A stretch of 35,799 nucleotides of DNA. Origin: a bacterium (GTDB lineage: Bacteria; Zixibacteria; MSB-5A5; GN15; FEB-12). Positions 9,724 to 17,819 of this stretch are shown one piece after another; position 1 is the first letter of the stretch; each line of letters opens with the position of its first letter. Position numbers and translations under genes: made by a program. Below the pieces are notes generated by a model, which saw nothing but the letters and a program-made list of their open reading frames with translations, was not told the origin of the DNA and searched no databases. The stretch is from positions 1 through 35,799 of the forward strand of contig JAAERE010000083.1 of the NCBI GenBank assembly GCA_024230675.1, written 5' to 3'.

Positions 9724-11088
9724 CTATAGTTTATCCAGGTCCATTGTCGTAGCTTTTTTCAGGCCGGCTTTAGCCTGACGGAAGGAAAACAGGGCTTCGG
9801 CCAGAATCCTTCGGGCATCTCTCAGGGCTGTTTCGGCCGAGAGAACTTCGAGCTGGGTTCCGATTCCAGACTCATAGCGAAGGTTGGCGATTTCCATGCC
9901 TTTTTCCGCCTGGGCGATAGTATTGCCCTGTATGTCCAGGGCCTCCTTGGCCTGCATGATTCGATCGTAGGCCTCCTCGACCTCCAGTTTTATGTCATCA
10001 ACGGTTTGTGATCGAGCCAGCCGAGCCTGGCTGTGATCAGACACAGCCTGGGTGACAGCTCCCCTGGTTTGGCCGCCTCTGAATATCGGAATCGAGAGGT
10101 TCAATCCAGCCGTCCAGGAGCGGCTCTGATTCTCTTTCAGAGTGATGGCATCCGATTGAGCCGACCAACTGTAGTCCATGACCGCCGACAGCGAAGGGAA
10201 ATAGTCCGCCCGTGCCACGCGGATGGCCTTTCGTGTAATTTCGGAGAAGTAGTCCGCCTGGCGCATCTCCGGGCGCTGGGCCAGCGCTGCTGAAGTGAGG
10301 GCGCTGAGCGATGGGAGCCTGACCAGAGAAGTGTCTCCGGCTTCCTCCACTACTATAAGGGGCTCGTCAAGATCTATCCCCAGGAACGATTTTAGGCGTT
10401 TTTCGGAAAGCCTCTGATCCGACTCCGCCTGGAGGATTTGCGGCCTCAGGTTCGACTGTTCCACCCGAGCCCGGAGAAGTTCGTATTCCGAAACCATGCC
10501 TTGCGCGTATTTCTTTTCGATAACATCCAGGCTATAGCTGTTGGCCTCGAAAGACTTTTCGAGCACATCCAGCCGGGCTTGGGCGAGCATGACAGAGTAG
10601 AAAAGGACCTCGGCCTGGTAGATAACGTTGGCCTCCACCGTACCGGCAACCTGCTCTGAATAATTGCGGTAGTCCTTCGCGATGGACAGCGCCGTGAACA
10701 CCTTACCACCCTGCCAGATCGACTGAACTGCCGAGAGCGAGGCCCCAAAGGTGTTTTTGAATCCGAATTTGAACTCCGCCGTTTCGTCGTCAATCGTGAC
10801 GAAAGAGGACGGAACCGAGAAATTTCGGCTGTAGTTACCGTTTACGGTTACGGTCGGCAAAGCCCCCGAACGCGCCTTGGTCACGTCCGCTCTGGCTTTC
10901 GTGATATCTTCCTGAGCCGTAAGATAGGTGCGGTTAAATCCGAGGGCCCGCAGACGAGCCTCGACAACGGTCAGCGAGGTCTCGCTCCTCACGGAAGAAG
11001 AGGAGAGGATTAGAAGGGCAAGAAGGGACAGGCGGCGGGCCGCCCGCCAAAAGGACTCCCGCACTTCCGGTGATTTGCTTCGTCTCAT
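9724..11088 (-). CDS. TolC-family outer-membrane efflux channel
   Basis: Outer-membrane factor (454 aa) that gives the RND system its exit duct. A signal sequence (~1-35) has a basic n-region and a hydrophobic core LLALLILSSSS. The mature protein shows the two-fold repeat of the OEP family: long amphipathic helices rich in Ala, Gln and Glu, each half containing a beta segment (for example AEFKFGFKNTFGASLSAVQ and SWTAGLNLSIPIFRGGQTRGA). 'LRYESGIGTQLEVLSAETAL' near the end is the family's conserved C-terminal motif. The gene starts 7 bp after the TetR regulator stop and ends 8 bp before the adaptor gene, so the operon order is regulator - channel - adaptor - pump. Confidence 0.93.
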   Translation of the reverse strand: MRRSKSPEVRESFWRAARRLSLLALLILSSSSVRSETSLTVVEARLRALGFNRTYLTAQEDITKARADVTKARSGALPTVTVNGNYSRNFSVPSSFVTIDDETAEFKFGFKNTFGASLSAVQSIWQGGKVFTALSIAKDYRNYSEQVAGTVEANVIYQAEVLFYSVMLAQARLDVLEKSFEANSYSLDVIEKKYAQGMVSEYELLRARVEQSNLRPQILQAESDQRLSEKRLKSFLGIDLDEPLIVVEEAGDTSLVRLPSLSALTSAALAQRPEMRQADYFSEITRKAIRVARADYFPSLSAVMDYSWSAQSDAITLKENQSRSWTAGLNLSIPIFRGGQTRGAVTQAVSDHSQARLARSQTVDDIKLEVEEAYDRIMQAKEALDIQGNTIAQAEKGMEIANLRYESGIGTQLEVLSAETALRDARRILAEALFSFRQAKAGLKKATTMDLDKL

Positions 11089-11095
11089 TGTATCC

Positions 11096-11701
11096 TCATG
11101 TCCCGGTTGAAGTCGATTTGAGGGCCTTCATACACCGGGAAAACAGTTGTAATTGCATTTTGACGTCAACCGACCGGGGGTTGACACATTTGCGGCTGGC
11201 GACGCCGTCGTAGAAGGAGAACGCAAATATAGCCAGCGCCCGCCGCTCCTTTCTGGTCCGACCGTACGATTTGTCTATGCACTCGGCCAGCCGGTCGGCG
11301 GACTCCAAATGTTTCTTTTCCAGCGTCTCCATAATACGGGGTATCCGAATTGCCTGGACCCAGATGTCTAACAAATTGCGAAACTCAGCCAGGTCCTCTG
11401 ACTTGTGCGTGTTCAGGAGAGTCTCCAGAATGTCCGTGGGGCTTATGTTCCGGCGTGACATAAGGGGCTCCATCGCCTTCTGATAGTGTTCGCCCAGCGA
11501 ATCCACAATCGCAAAAAGGATGTCCTCTTTGCTCTCGAAATGATGGTAGAGAGCGCCTTTGGTGAGCTTCGCCCTGCGGGCTATCTCGTCGGTGGTCGTC
11601 CCCCGAAAGCCCTTCTTCACGAAGAGCTTGCGAGCGGCGGTCAAGAGCTGGGCGCGCCTCTTCTCGGGCGGGAGCTTGGGGCTCTGTTTTATCTTTGGCA
11701 T
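11096..11701 (-). CDS. TetR/AcrR-family repressor of the efflux operon
   Basis: One-component regulator of 201 aa. The N-terminal helix-turn-helix is classic TetR: 'LTAARKLFVKKGFRGTTTDE', then 'IARRAKLTKGALYHHFESKE' (residues ~20-60). The C-terminal ligand/dimer domain is divergent, as usual in this family. It is the first gene of the efflux operon, 7 bp before the channel gene, and two matching palindromes lie over its own promoter. The simplest reading is autorepression of the whole operon, relieved by a pump substrate. The start ATG at 11701 has AAAGGA about ten bases upstream. Confidence 0.93.
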   Translation of the reverse strand: MPKIKQSPKLPPEKRRAQLLTAARKLFVKKGFRGTTTDEIARRAKLTKGALYHHFESKEDILFAIVDSLGEHYQKAMEPLMSRRNISPTDILETLLNTHKSEDLAEFRNLLDIWVQAIRIPRIMETLEKKHLESADRLAECIDKSYGRTRKERRALAIFAFSFYDGVASRKCVNPRSVDVKMQLQLFSRCMKALKSTSTGT

Positions 11702-11717
11702 ATGGGTCGGGTCCTTT

Positions 11718-11735
11718 ATACCTACCGGGAAGTAT
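11718..11735. promoter_or_regulatory. TetR-type operator, proximal copy
   Basis: ATACCTACCGGGAAGTAT is an imperfect palindrome (14 of 18 bases agree with its reverse complement). It shares ATACCTACCGG with the second copy 27 bp upstream of it in the operon leader. It sits between the predicted transcription start and the repressor start codon. Confidence 0.55.
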
Positions 11736-11744
11736 GTAAATAAA

Positions 11745-11762
11745 ATACCTACCGGCCGGTAT
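11745..11762. promoter_or_regulatory. TetR-type operator overlapping the transcription start
   Basis: ATACCTACCGGCCGGTAT is an imperfect palindrome (14 of 18 bases) with the ACCGGCCGGT core typical of AcrR-like TetR sites. It lies directly downstream of the -10 box of the operon promoter, covering the likely +1. A repressor bound here would block RNA polymerase. Confidence 0.6.
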
Positions 11763-11764
11763 CT

Positions 11765-11792
11765 ATTGTATCGGTTTTCTACGCTGAGTCAA
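11765..11792 (-). promoter_or_regulatory. Sigma-70-type promoter of the tetR-efflux operon
   Basis: Minus-strand reading: TTGACT (11792-11787), a 16-bp spacer, TACAAT (11770-11765). The two operator palindromes follow immediately. No other good promoter is seen within the operon. Confidence 0.6.
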
Positions 11793-11808
11793 CACAATAG
11801 TTTCATTG

Positions 11809-11846
11809 AACAGGAGATTCCAGGCGATATTCCGGAATCTCCTGTT
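11809..11846 (-). terminator. Hairpin after the alcohol dehydrogenase gene
   Basis: Perfect 13-bp stem AACAGGAGATTCC (11809-11821) / GGAATCTCCTGTT (11834-11846) with a 12-base loop, 40 bp past the alcohol dehydrogenase stop and before the efflux promoter. The following T-tract is poor on the minus strand (TTCAATG), so it is a likely but not classic terminator. Confidence 0.5.
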
Positions 11847-11886
11847 TAGTCTTACACAGGGAAATCTGAAGAAGGGGGCTTTTGTC

Positions 11887-12891
11887 CTAGTTGGCGAGCA
11901 CCATTCGATAGCGGGCCTTGTTGGCCTTGATTCTCTCCATGGCCTCGTTCACCTGGCTCATGGGGATGGTCTCCGTCTGCGCCTGGATGCCGTGGCGGGC
12001 GGCGAAATCAAGCATTTCGCGGATAGTTGCCCGACTACCTATCGGGCTGCCGCTTATAGCCTTACGTCCCATAATAAGGGCCATCGGGTGGACCGCAATT
12101 GGGTTTGGTGTTACGCCTACAACACAGAGCATGCCGTTGGGGCGAAGGACACCCATGTAGGCGTTCCAGTCCAGGTCGGCGTTGACGGTAGATAGAAGAA
12201 AGTCGATCGAGCCGGCGGCTTTATCAAGAGCTGCTTCGTCGGAAGTATCCACAAAGTGATGGGCACCAAGGATAATGGCTTCCTCGGCTTTTGCCTTCGA
12301 AGTCGAGAAGGCGGTGACCTCACAGCCAAACGCGTTGGCAAACTGGAGGGCCAGATGACCCAAACCGCCGATACCGATAACGCCCACGCGGCTGGAGGGG
12401 CGAACGCCGAAATGTTTGAAGGGTGAATAGACGGTTATGCCAGCGCACATGAGCGGGGCGGCGGTCTCCGATTCCAAGCCATCCGGCAGCACGAACGCAA
12501 ACCGGCTGTCCACGCGAACACGGTCGGCAAAACCACCGTAGTGGCCTACGCAGGTGGCCTGGCTTTCGGCGCAGAGGTTGTCTTCGCCGCTGACGCACTG
12601 GTCGCAGACCAGGCAGGCTCCGCACTGCCAGCCAACAGCCACCCGGGTGCCCGGTTCCAGCCCGGATACGGCCGAACCGGTTTCTACGACGGTGCCTACA
12701 ATCTCATGACCGGGGAGAAGTGGATATTCGCTGATGCCCCAGTCGTTGTTTACCAGATGGATATCGCTGTGGCAGATTCCACAATGGGTGATTTCAATCT
12801 CGACGTCGTCCGGTCCAAGAGGGGTGGGATCGTATTTGAACGGCTCCAGTTTCCCTCCGGCCTTGGTAGCTGCAAACCCTGAGAACTGCAT
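11887..12891 (-). CDS. Zinc-dependent NADP-type alcohol dehydrogenase (CAD/YahK-like)
   Basis: Cytosolic medium-chain dehydrogenase (334 aa) reducing aldehydes or oxidising alcohols. Catalytic zinc ligands are C40 (HCGICHSD), H62 (LLPGHE) and C149 (LMCAG). The structural zinc site is the four cysteines C93, C96, C99 and C107. The Rossmann loop GIGGLG is at 173-178. The residues after the second strand (AFSTSKAK) lack an acidic residue, which favours NADP(H). The frame is open to 13065, but I chose the ATG at 12891: it begins the conserved N-terminus, has AAAGAGG upstream, and lies about 20 bases after a good promoter. It is not part of the efflux operon, being separated by a hairpin and a promoter. 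The physiological substrate is unknown. Confidence 0.93.
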   Translation of the reverse strand: MQFSGFAATKAGGKLEPFKYDPTPLGPDDVEIEITHCGICHSDIHLVNNDWGISEYPLLPGHEIVGTVVETGSAVSGLEPGTRVAVGWQCGACLVCDQCVSGEDNLCAESQATCVGHYGGFADRVRVDSRFAFVLPDGLESETAAPLMCAGITVYSPFKHFGVRPSSRVGVIGIGGLGHLALQFANAFGCEVTAFSTSKAKAEEAIILGAHHFVDTSDEAALDKAAGSIDFLLSTVNADLDWNAYMGVLRPNGMLCVVGVTPNPIAVHPMALIMGRKAISGSPIGSRATIREMLDFAARHGIQAQTETIPMSQVNEAMERIKANKARYRMVLAN

Positions 12892-12917
12892 TTTGTGCCT
12901 CTTTCTCTCGCGTTTCC

Positions 12918-12945
12918 TTTGTAGGTTGGTGATGCTCGGAGTCAA
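12918..12945 (-). promoter_or_regulatory. Promoter of the alcohol dehydrogenase gene
   Basis: Minus-strand TTGACT (12945-12940), 16-bp spacer, TACAAA (12923-12918). The layout is nearly the same as the efflux operon promoter. It gives a leader of only about 20 bases and supports the start at 12891 rather than the longer open frame. Confidence 0.5.
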
Positions 12946-13021
12946 GCCCCTGCGATATCCAGTTGAACCAGAGTTTAGAGCGAAAGTTCCGCCGAGGCAA
13001 GGCTCCAGGGATGCATAAGAA

Positions 13022-13048
13022 CCCGACAGCCGGCAGAGGGCTGTCGGG
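13022..13048 (-). terminator. Rho-independent terminator of the propeller/TSP3 gene
   Basis: Stem CCCGACAGCC (13022-13031) / GGCTGTCGGG (13039-13048), 7-base loop, followed on the minus strand by TTCTTATG. It lies 36 bp past the stop of the upstream gene. Confidence 0.6.
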
Positions 13049-13083
13049 ATAAGAGAAGCAGTCACGGGCCAGCGTGTGCCCGA

Positions 13084-14487
13084 TCAGGGACAGGGGGGAA
13101 GAGGGGTCAGATCAATAAACTGATTATCTATTAGAATCTGAATGTCCGTTATGTCGATCACGCTGCTGAAGTCGAGGTCGCCTTCATCGTCGCATTCCAA
13201 CGGTGTCAGGGTTAGAAACTGATTGTCTATGAGCATTTGCACATCCGATATGTCGACGATTCCCGACTGGTCCAAATCACCTACTGTTGGCGGCAGACAG
13301 CAGCCCTCACACACATCGCCAACGTCGTCGCCGTTCAGATCGACCTGATCCGGATTATACACCAGAGGGCAATTGTCACAAGAGTCGCCGACTCCGTCGG
13401 CGTCACCGTCGCCTTGTAGAGGATCAAAAGCGAGAGGGCAAATGTCGCAGCTATCCGGCAAGCCGTCGGAGTCGAAATCCTCGCCGTCGACGAAGCCGGG
13501 ACAGAGGTCACAGAGATCGCCCACGCCGTCGCCGTCGGTATCGGCCTGGTCGGGATTGTCGGTCTCATCGCAGTTGTCACAGGCATCGCCGAACTGGTCG
13601 CCGTCGCTGTTATCCTGGGTTCGGTTGAACACGTCGGGGCAGTTATCCTCGGCATCCGGGATGTTGTCGCTGTCGCCGTCGTGGTAGTTCTCCCAGGGTA
13701 TGAAGTCAACGTAGTTTTCGCCGAACACGGGAACGGCCAGGATCTTGTCCCGGACGTTAAACTTCAGCCCGGCCGGCTGATTGTAGCCCACAGAGACTTT
13801 TTTCACCAGGGAGCTGAAGGTAGAGTCGTACATCCAGACAGCGCCGCCGTTATTGGCGGAGGCTACATACGTGTTGCCTTCGTGATCGCGCGTTATGCCG
13901 TCCAGGAGGCCGTCGGTAGCGGTCACGACAATGGAAGTGGTGGAGTCATCCAGGTCGATAGCCCGGATTGGCGCGTTGTCTTCGTAAGAGACGACGAGAA
14001 TGCGATTGTGAGCACCGTCGTATACGCAGGCCTGCGTGTGACCCGGCAAACCGGAGGCAAAGATGGAGTAGGTCAGATCGCTGATTTTCACTTTGATGAT
14101 TCGTCCGCCGGTATCGACCACATACAGATACTCGGAGCCGTCGCTGGCAATGCCGTCGAAATTTGCCAGCACCGGCGGTGTAACGGAACTGTGCTCCACT
14201 CCCGAGGTCAGATCGAGCCCCTTAATGGCACCACCGGTGGTTACCCAGAGGGTCGAACCGCAGATGTGAAGGCCGTACGAGTGACTGTAAGCGTCTTTGA
14301 AGACGGAGTCCACGCCGTTGGTGTCGATAGCGATTATGTCTCCGGTTGTGTAAGAAGTCACCAGCCAGCGGTTGTTGATGGTGTCGAACTCGACACTTTC
14401 CGCGCCAGGTATCACCGGCTGGGCCAGGGCCGGGAGATATCCGACCAGCAGGAGCAGGCAGACGTGTAGACAGGCTCTTATGAGCAT
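13084..14487 (-). CDS. Secreted beta-propeller protein with thrombospondin type 3 repeats and dockerin-like tail
   Basis: Exported protein of 467 aa with no evident enzyme motif. The signal peptide is at 1-22 (ends ALAQ). Residues ~25-270 form NHL/SMP-30-like propeller repeats (for example 'GIASDGSEYLYVVDTGGRII' and 'GITRDHEGNTYVASANNGGA'). Residues ~275-390 are calcium-binding thrombospondin type 3 repeats (IPDAEDNCPDVFNRTQDNSD and further DNC/D-rich units). The last ~73 residues are the double dockerin-like module (GDLDQSG...DNQFLTLTPL, then DNQFIDLTPLPPCP). The ribosome binding site AGGAGGGA before the ATG is very good. It is divergent from the sigma factor gene. Likely a surface or secreted binding/scaffold protein; its ligand is unknown. 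Confidence 0.9.
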   Translation of the reverse strand: MLIRACLHVCLLLLVGYLPALAQPVIPGAESVEFDTINNRWLVTSYTTGDIIAIDTNGVDSVFKDAYSHSYGLHICGSTLWVTTGGAIKGLDLTSGVEHSSVTPPVLANFDGIASDGSEYLYVVDTGGRIIKVKISDLTYSIFASGLPGHTQACVYDGAHNRILVVSYEDNAPIRAIDLDDSTTSIVVTATDGLLDGITRDHEGNTYVASANNGGAVWMYDSTFSSLVKKVSVGYNQPAGLKFNVRDKILAVPVFGENYVDFIPWENYHDGDSDNIPDAEDNCPDVFNRTQDNSDGDQFGDACDNCDETDNPDQADTDGDGVGDLCDLCPGFVDGEDFDSDGLPDSCDICPLAFDPLQGDGDADGVGDSCDNCPLVYNPDQVDLNGDDVGDVCEGCCLPPTVGDLDQSGIVDISDVQMLIDNQFLTLTPLECDDEGDLDFSSVIDITDIQILIDNQFIDLTPLPPCP

Positions 14488-14680
14488 TTAAATTCCCTCC
14501 TATGAGAAAGTTAATTCCGATTGCTTACAGTTAGTGGTGCGCCGGGCCCTGCTTTCTTGCAGATGGATCTCGTGTTTTCGTGGGGCGGTGCGCGGAACAG
14601 CGTTTCGGCCAACTTTCCTTTCGAATTGTCCAAAAACGTCTATATTAGAAGCATATGCCTGCGCTAATTGAGACACCTTT

Positions 14681-15223
14681 ATGAGCATCAACCGACTCCA
14701 CCGGCTCAGCCAGGACGGCGGTAAGGAGTCAGCCGAGCAGCTTTTCCAATCTCTTACTGCAAGATTTAGAGTGTTCGTGCGCCAGAGAGTATGGAACGAA
14801 GCCGACGCCGATGAAATCGTGCAGGAGGCCTTGGTGACCATCTGCCGAGAATATCGAAAAACGGAATTCGAGACCAGCTTTGCCGCCTGGGCCTACAAGG
14901 TTCTGGACAACCGGATCCTGGCGTTTGTCAGCAAACGCAAGCGTCGATCAGAACGGGAAGTGCCGGCCGGTGAGCCGTCCGACATCCAGGCAACGATGAC
15001 TCAAGTGGACCGGCCGCAACTAAAAGCAAAGCTACTGTCCTGTCTGAGAAAAGTGGGGCGCGTCAACAGAAGATACGTGCGCGTACTCAACTTCTGTTAC
15101 CAGGGCTACAAAACGGCGGAGATTTGTCGCCGTATGGATGTGAAACCCAACACCCTGTACTCGCTTCTTTCGCGAGCCCGGAGGATGTTGGAGACATGTC
15201 TCGATAAGGGAGACATCAAGTAA
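14681..15223 (+). CDS. ECF-type RNA polymerase sigma factor
   Basis: Sigma factor of 180 aa with only regions 2 and 4, as in the extracytoplasmic-function group. Region 2 includes 'WNEADADEIVQEALVTICRE' followed by 'FAAWAYKVLDNRILAFVSKR'. Region 4 is the helix-turn-helix 'YKTAEICRRMDVKPNTLYSL', followed by SRARRMLE. The stop overlaps the start of the next gene by one base (TAATG), so the two proteins are made together. That neighbour carries an anti-sigma-like zinc finger and is the expected partner. The ribosome binding site is weak; a nine-codon reading frame ends on the start codon (see findings). It is too divergent for me to assign to a numbered ECF group. Confidence 0.9.
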   Translation: MSINRLHRLSQDGGKESAEQLFQSLTARFRVFVRQRVWNEADADEIVQEALVTICREYRKTEFETSFAAWAYKVLDNRILAFVSKRKRRSEREVPAGEPSDIQATMTQVDRPQLKAKLLSCLRKVGRVNRRYVRVLNFCYQGYKTAEICRRMDVKPNTLYSLLSRARRMLETCLDKGDIK

Positions 15224-17529
15224 TGAGCCAGTGTATCGACACCAAATACGAAACGATGATCCACGCTTATGAGTTGGGGGTCTTGTCTGAGAAAGACCGT
15301 GAGGCGTTTGAACTGCACCTGCTCGAATGCGAATCCTGTTTCGAGGCTGTACGCGGGTTCGAGGATTCTTCCCGACTTCTCAGGTCCGACGCCGACGTGC
15401 GCAGCTCGGTAGAAGAGATTCTTGATGAAGGTTCCTCTCTGCCGTCGCGCCAAGAGGGTTCTGGTGAGAGATCCAGCGTCTGGATGCCTCGCTGGGTACC
15501 GGTGGCGGTGATAGCCGCTGCAGCTGTACTCCTCATCGTCCTGAAGCCGTGGCACATTGAAATTCATCCGACCGACGACGCCGTGGCGTCGGGTAACCGT
15601 CTGGCCGTCGTGCCTTTCGAGAATCTGGTAGAGCCGGAGGACCGTCAGCAGTTGGGACGCATTGTTGCTCGCCTGCTGGTTAGCGATCTGGCCGAGTCGG
15701 AGTTCGTCGATGTTGTGTCGTCGCAGCACCTGGCCGATGTCTCCCGTCTCGTTAGTCTGGAGAACGAATCGATCGACAGCGTCGAGCTGCGAGACAGAGT
15801 CTTGCGTAAGGTGGACGCGCGCTGGCGAGTGACCGGGAGCATCGTTCAATTGGAGCCCTGCCCGATTCTGGTGGCGGATCTTTTCGACATCCGCACCGAC
15901 TCGCTCCTGGCCTCGAAAACCATAGCCTGTGAATCCGGACAAGATGTGTTTGCCATCGTAGATATGCTGACGCGGGAAGTCCGGGGCAATCTGCCGTTGC
16001 CGATTTCAGCGGCCGGCGAGTACGATCCCAGGGTAGCTGAAGTTACGACCCATTCACCCGAGGCTTACCGGCACTACCTTGAGGGGCTGGACGCCTATTC
16101 CCGGATGTATCTCGATGAGGCCAGGATTCACTTTCGAAGGGCGCTGGAGTTTGATTCCACGTTCGCCATGGCGCATTTCAGATACACGCTCTGTTTGCCG
16201 ACCTCGCAAAGGCCCGAGGCTATAGCTCGGGCGGTCAGGCATTCGGAGGGAATCAGCAAGCGAGAGAGGCTTCTGATCGAGGCGCTGAACGCCAGTGTTG
16301 GAGGTGACTATGATCTGTATATCGAGAAGTTGCGGACGATATCCGAAGAGTATCCGGACGAAAAAGAAGTTGTCTACTGGCTGGGGACCTATCATTTCAG
16401 CCTGGCCAAATACGAAGAGGCCGTGTCCTACCTCAGGCGGGCGGTTGATATTGACCCCCTCTACAAGAACCCGTACAATCTCCTGGCTTATGCCTACGGC
16501 CGTTCCGGCGATTCGATCAATTCCATCTGGGCCATCAATCGATATATCGAACTGGCCCCGGGGGAGGCGAATCCCTACGACTCGCGGGGCGATCTGTATC
16601 TTCTCAGCGGCAACGCCGAGGAAGCTCTGGAATCGTTTCAGAAGGCGGTGGAAATACGTCGGGACTTCGCCGATTATTCCCCGTTAACGAAGATAGGACG
16701 ATTGCACCTGCTTGCGGGTCGCTTCGATGAAGCCCGGGCCATCTTCCAGGAATTGGCCGGGGCCGAAAGCGAAGGTGCCCGGGCTCGCGGCCGTTTTATG
16801 CTCGCCTACGTTCCTCTGCGGCAGGGACAGTTCACCCGAGCGCTGGAAATCCTGGACCGAGCCATTACGGCCGACGAAATGGAGCACGCCCGCGAGCTGT
16901 ATCCCACCAATCACCTCCACAAGGCTCTGGTATATCAACAGACCGGCAGACCGGACTCGGCTGTTCGTGAAATGGAGCAACACAATCGGATATATGCAGA
17001 AGTGCACCAGGATACGACACCACCGAACGTCCATGTGTATGCGCAAGTGCTGGCCGAAAGCGGACAGCCGGACAGGGCCAGGTCAGTGGCCGAAGCTGCG
17101 CGACAAACGCTCGAGGCCGACGGCGACAACCTGACTCCGTACTGGACGGCCTTGGGAGCGATCGAGATTGTCCGGGGCGATCCTGAACAGGCGGCGGTGA
17201 ACCTGGAACGGGCTTCGCAAATGAGCGATTATTCGGTTGCCGTGAACTATCTTCTGGGACGAGCCTACCTTGAGGACGGGCGACCCGGTGATGCTGCGAG
17301 AATTTTCGAAAGTTTACATTCGTATTTCGGGGACGGACGCACTTTCTGGGGAACCTGGGACGTCAATTCTCACTACTACCTTTCTCTTGCCTACGAAAAA
17401 CTCGGCCGAACGCCCGAGGCAATAGAGCAGTTGGAGCGGTTTCTGAGTTTCTGGCAGGACTCTGATCACGATCTGGCCGAGGTTCGCGATGCTACTGAGC
17501 GGCTGACCCGTCTCAAGTCGTCGGGGTAA
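15223..17529 (+). CDS. Membrane-anchored anti-sigma-like zinc finger protein with TolB-like and TPR region
   Basis: Protein of 768 aa joining three parts. Residues 1-45 contain H32-x3-C36-x2-C39 (HLLECESC) in an anti-sigma zinc-binding (zf-HC2/ZAS) context, expected in the cytoplasm. Residues ~91-110 are one transmembrane helix (VPVAVIAAAAVLLIVLKPW). The rest should be extracytoplasmic: a TolB/FlgO-like alpha-beta domain starting RLAVVPFENLVEPEDRQQ (~127-260), then about ten TPR-like helical repeats (~275-765), for example 'YEEAVSYLRRAVDIDPLYKN'. The start overlaps the sigma factor stop. By analogy with known ECF/anti-sigma pairs it probably holds the sigma factor at the membrane; that function is inferred from the zinc finger and gene order. 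Alternatively it is a regulated TPR protein whose zinc finger has another partner. Confidence 0.85.
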   Translation: MSQCIDTKYETMIHAYELGVLSEKDREAFELHLLECESCFEAVRGFEDSSRLLRSDADVRSSVEEILDEGSSLPSRQEGSGERSSVWMPRWVPVAVIAAAAVLLIVLKPWHIEIHPTDDAVASGNRLAVVPFENLVEPEDRQQLGRIVARLLVSDLAESEFVDVVSSQHLADVSRLVSLENESIDSVELRDRVLRKVDARWRVTGSIVQLEPCPILVADLFDIRTDSLLASKTIACESGQDVFAIVDMLTREVRGNLPLPISAAGEYDPRVAEVTTHSPEAYRHYLEGLDAYSRMYLDEARIHFRRALEFDSTFAMAHFRYTLCLPTSQRPEAIARAVRHSEGISKRERLLIEALNASVGGDYDLYIEKLRTISEEYPDEKEVVYWLGTYHFSLAKYEEAVSYLRRAVDIDPLYKNPYNLLAYAYGRSGDSINSIWAINRYIELAPGEANPYDSRGDLYLLSGNAEEALESFQKAVEIRRDFADYSPLTKIGRLHLLAGRFDEARAIFQELAGAESEGARARGRFMLAYVPLRQGQFTRALEILDRAITADEMEHARELYPTNHLHKALVYQQTGRPDSAVREMEQHNRIYAEVHQDTTPPNVHVYAQVLAESGQPDRARSVAEAARQTLEADGDNLTPYWTALGAIEIVRGDPEQAAVNLERASQMSDYSVAVNYLLGRAYLEDGRPGDAARIFESLHSYFGDGRTFWGTWDVNSHYYLSLAYEKLGRTPEAIEQLERFLSFWQDSDHDLAEVRDATERLTRLKSSG

Positions 17530-17819
17530 CAACACTTGCGGAGCCAAAGCGAGTCGGCCGCATTATGGATTCACCGATCCGGAGAAACCTGCTATGATGT
17601 CGCTCGGGAAACGGATACAAGCCATTCCTCGTCAGCGTCTCGGTTTTTGAGATAGACTTCTGGCGTCAATCACAATGCCTTCGATTGCAGTAGGTTAGGG
17701 ATTGCCGACAGGCCGAGATCGCGAGGCAGACAAACCCCATATCTCTCTTGTATCATCACCTGTTGCTCGTGTTGAGCAAATCTATTAAACTAACCGGAAT
17801 TGGATTTTGAGGACCTTAG
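17530..17819. other. Intergenic leader before metH
   Basis: 290 bases without a gene. I looked for cobalamin, SAM and SAH riboswitch cores and saw no convincing match. A small hairpin TTGCTC/GAGCAA lies at 17763-17779; the same TTGCTC followed after 17 bases by TAAACT (17786-17791) is a weak promoter candidate. A TGAGGA ribosome binding site lies before the metH ATG. Confidence 0.4.

Noticed and set aside
12892-13065. N-terminal extension of the alcohol dehydrogenase up to 13065.
   Set aside because: It precedes the conserved MQFSGFAA start, spans a terminator hairpin and a promoter, and has no family match.
13400-13640. Repetitive GTCGCC/CCGTCGGC runs as a DNA-level tandem repeat or CRISPR-like array.
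   Set aside because: They are explained by the Asp/Gly/Cys-rich thrombospondin type 3 repeats of the encoded protein; the spacing is irregular and there are no unique spacers.
14594-14625. GGAAC upstream of the sigma factor gene as an ECF-type autoregulated -35 box.
   Set aside because: No acceptable CGTC/CGAA-type -10 box lies 16-17 bases downstream; the nearest is about 22 bases away.
17530-17819. Cobalamin, SAM or SAH riboswitch in the metH leader.
   Set aside because: None of the conserved core boxes could be matched; only a small isolated hairpin is present.
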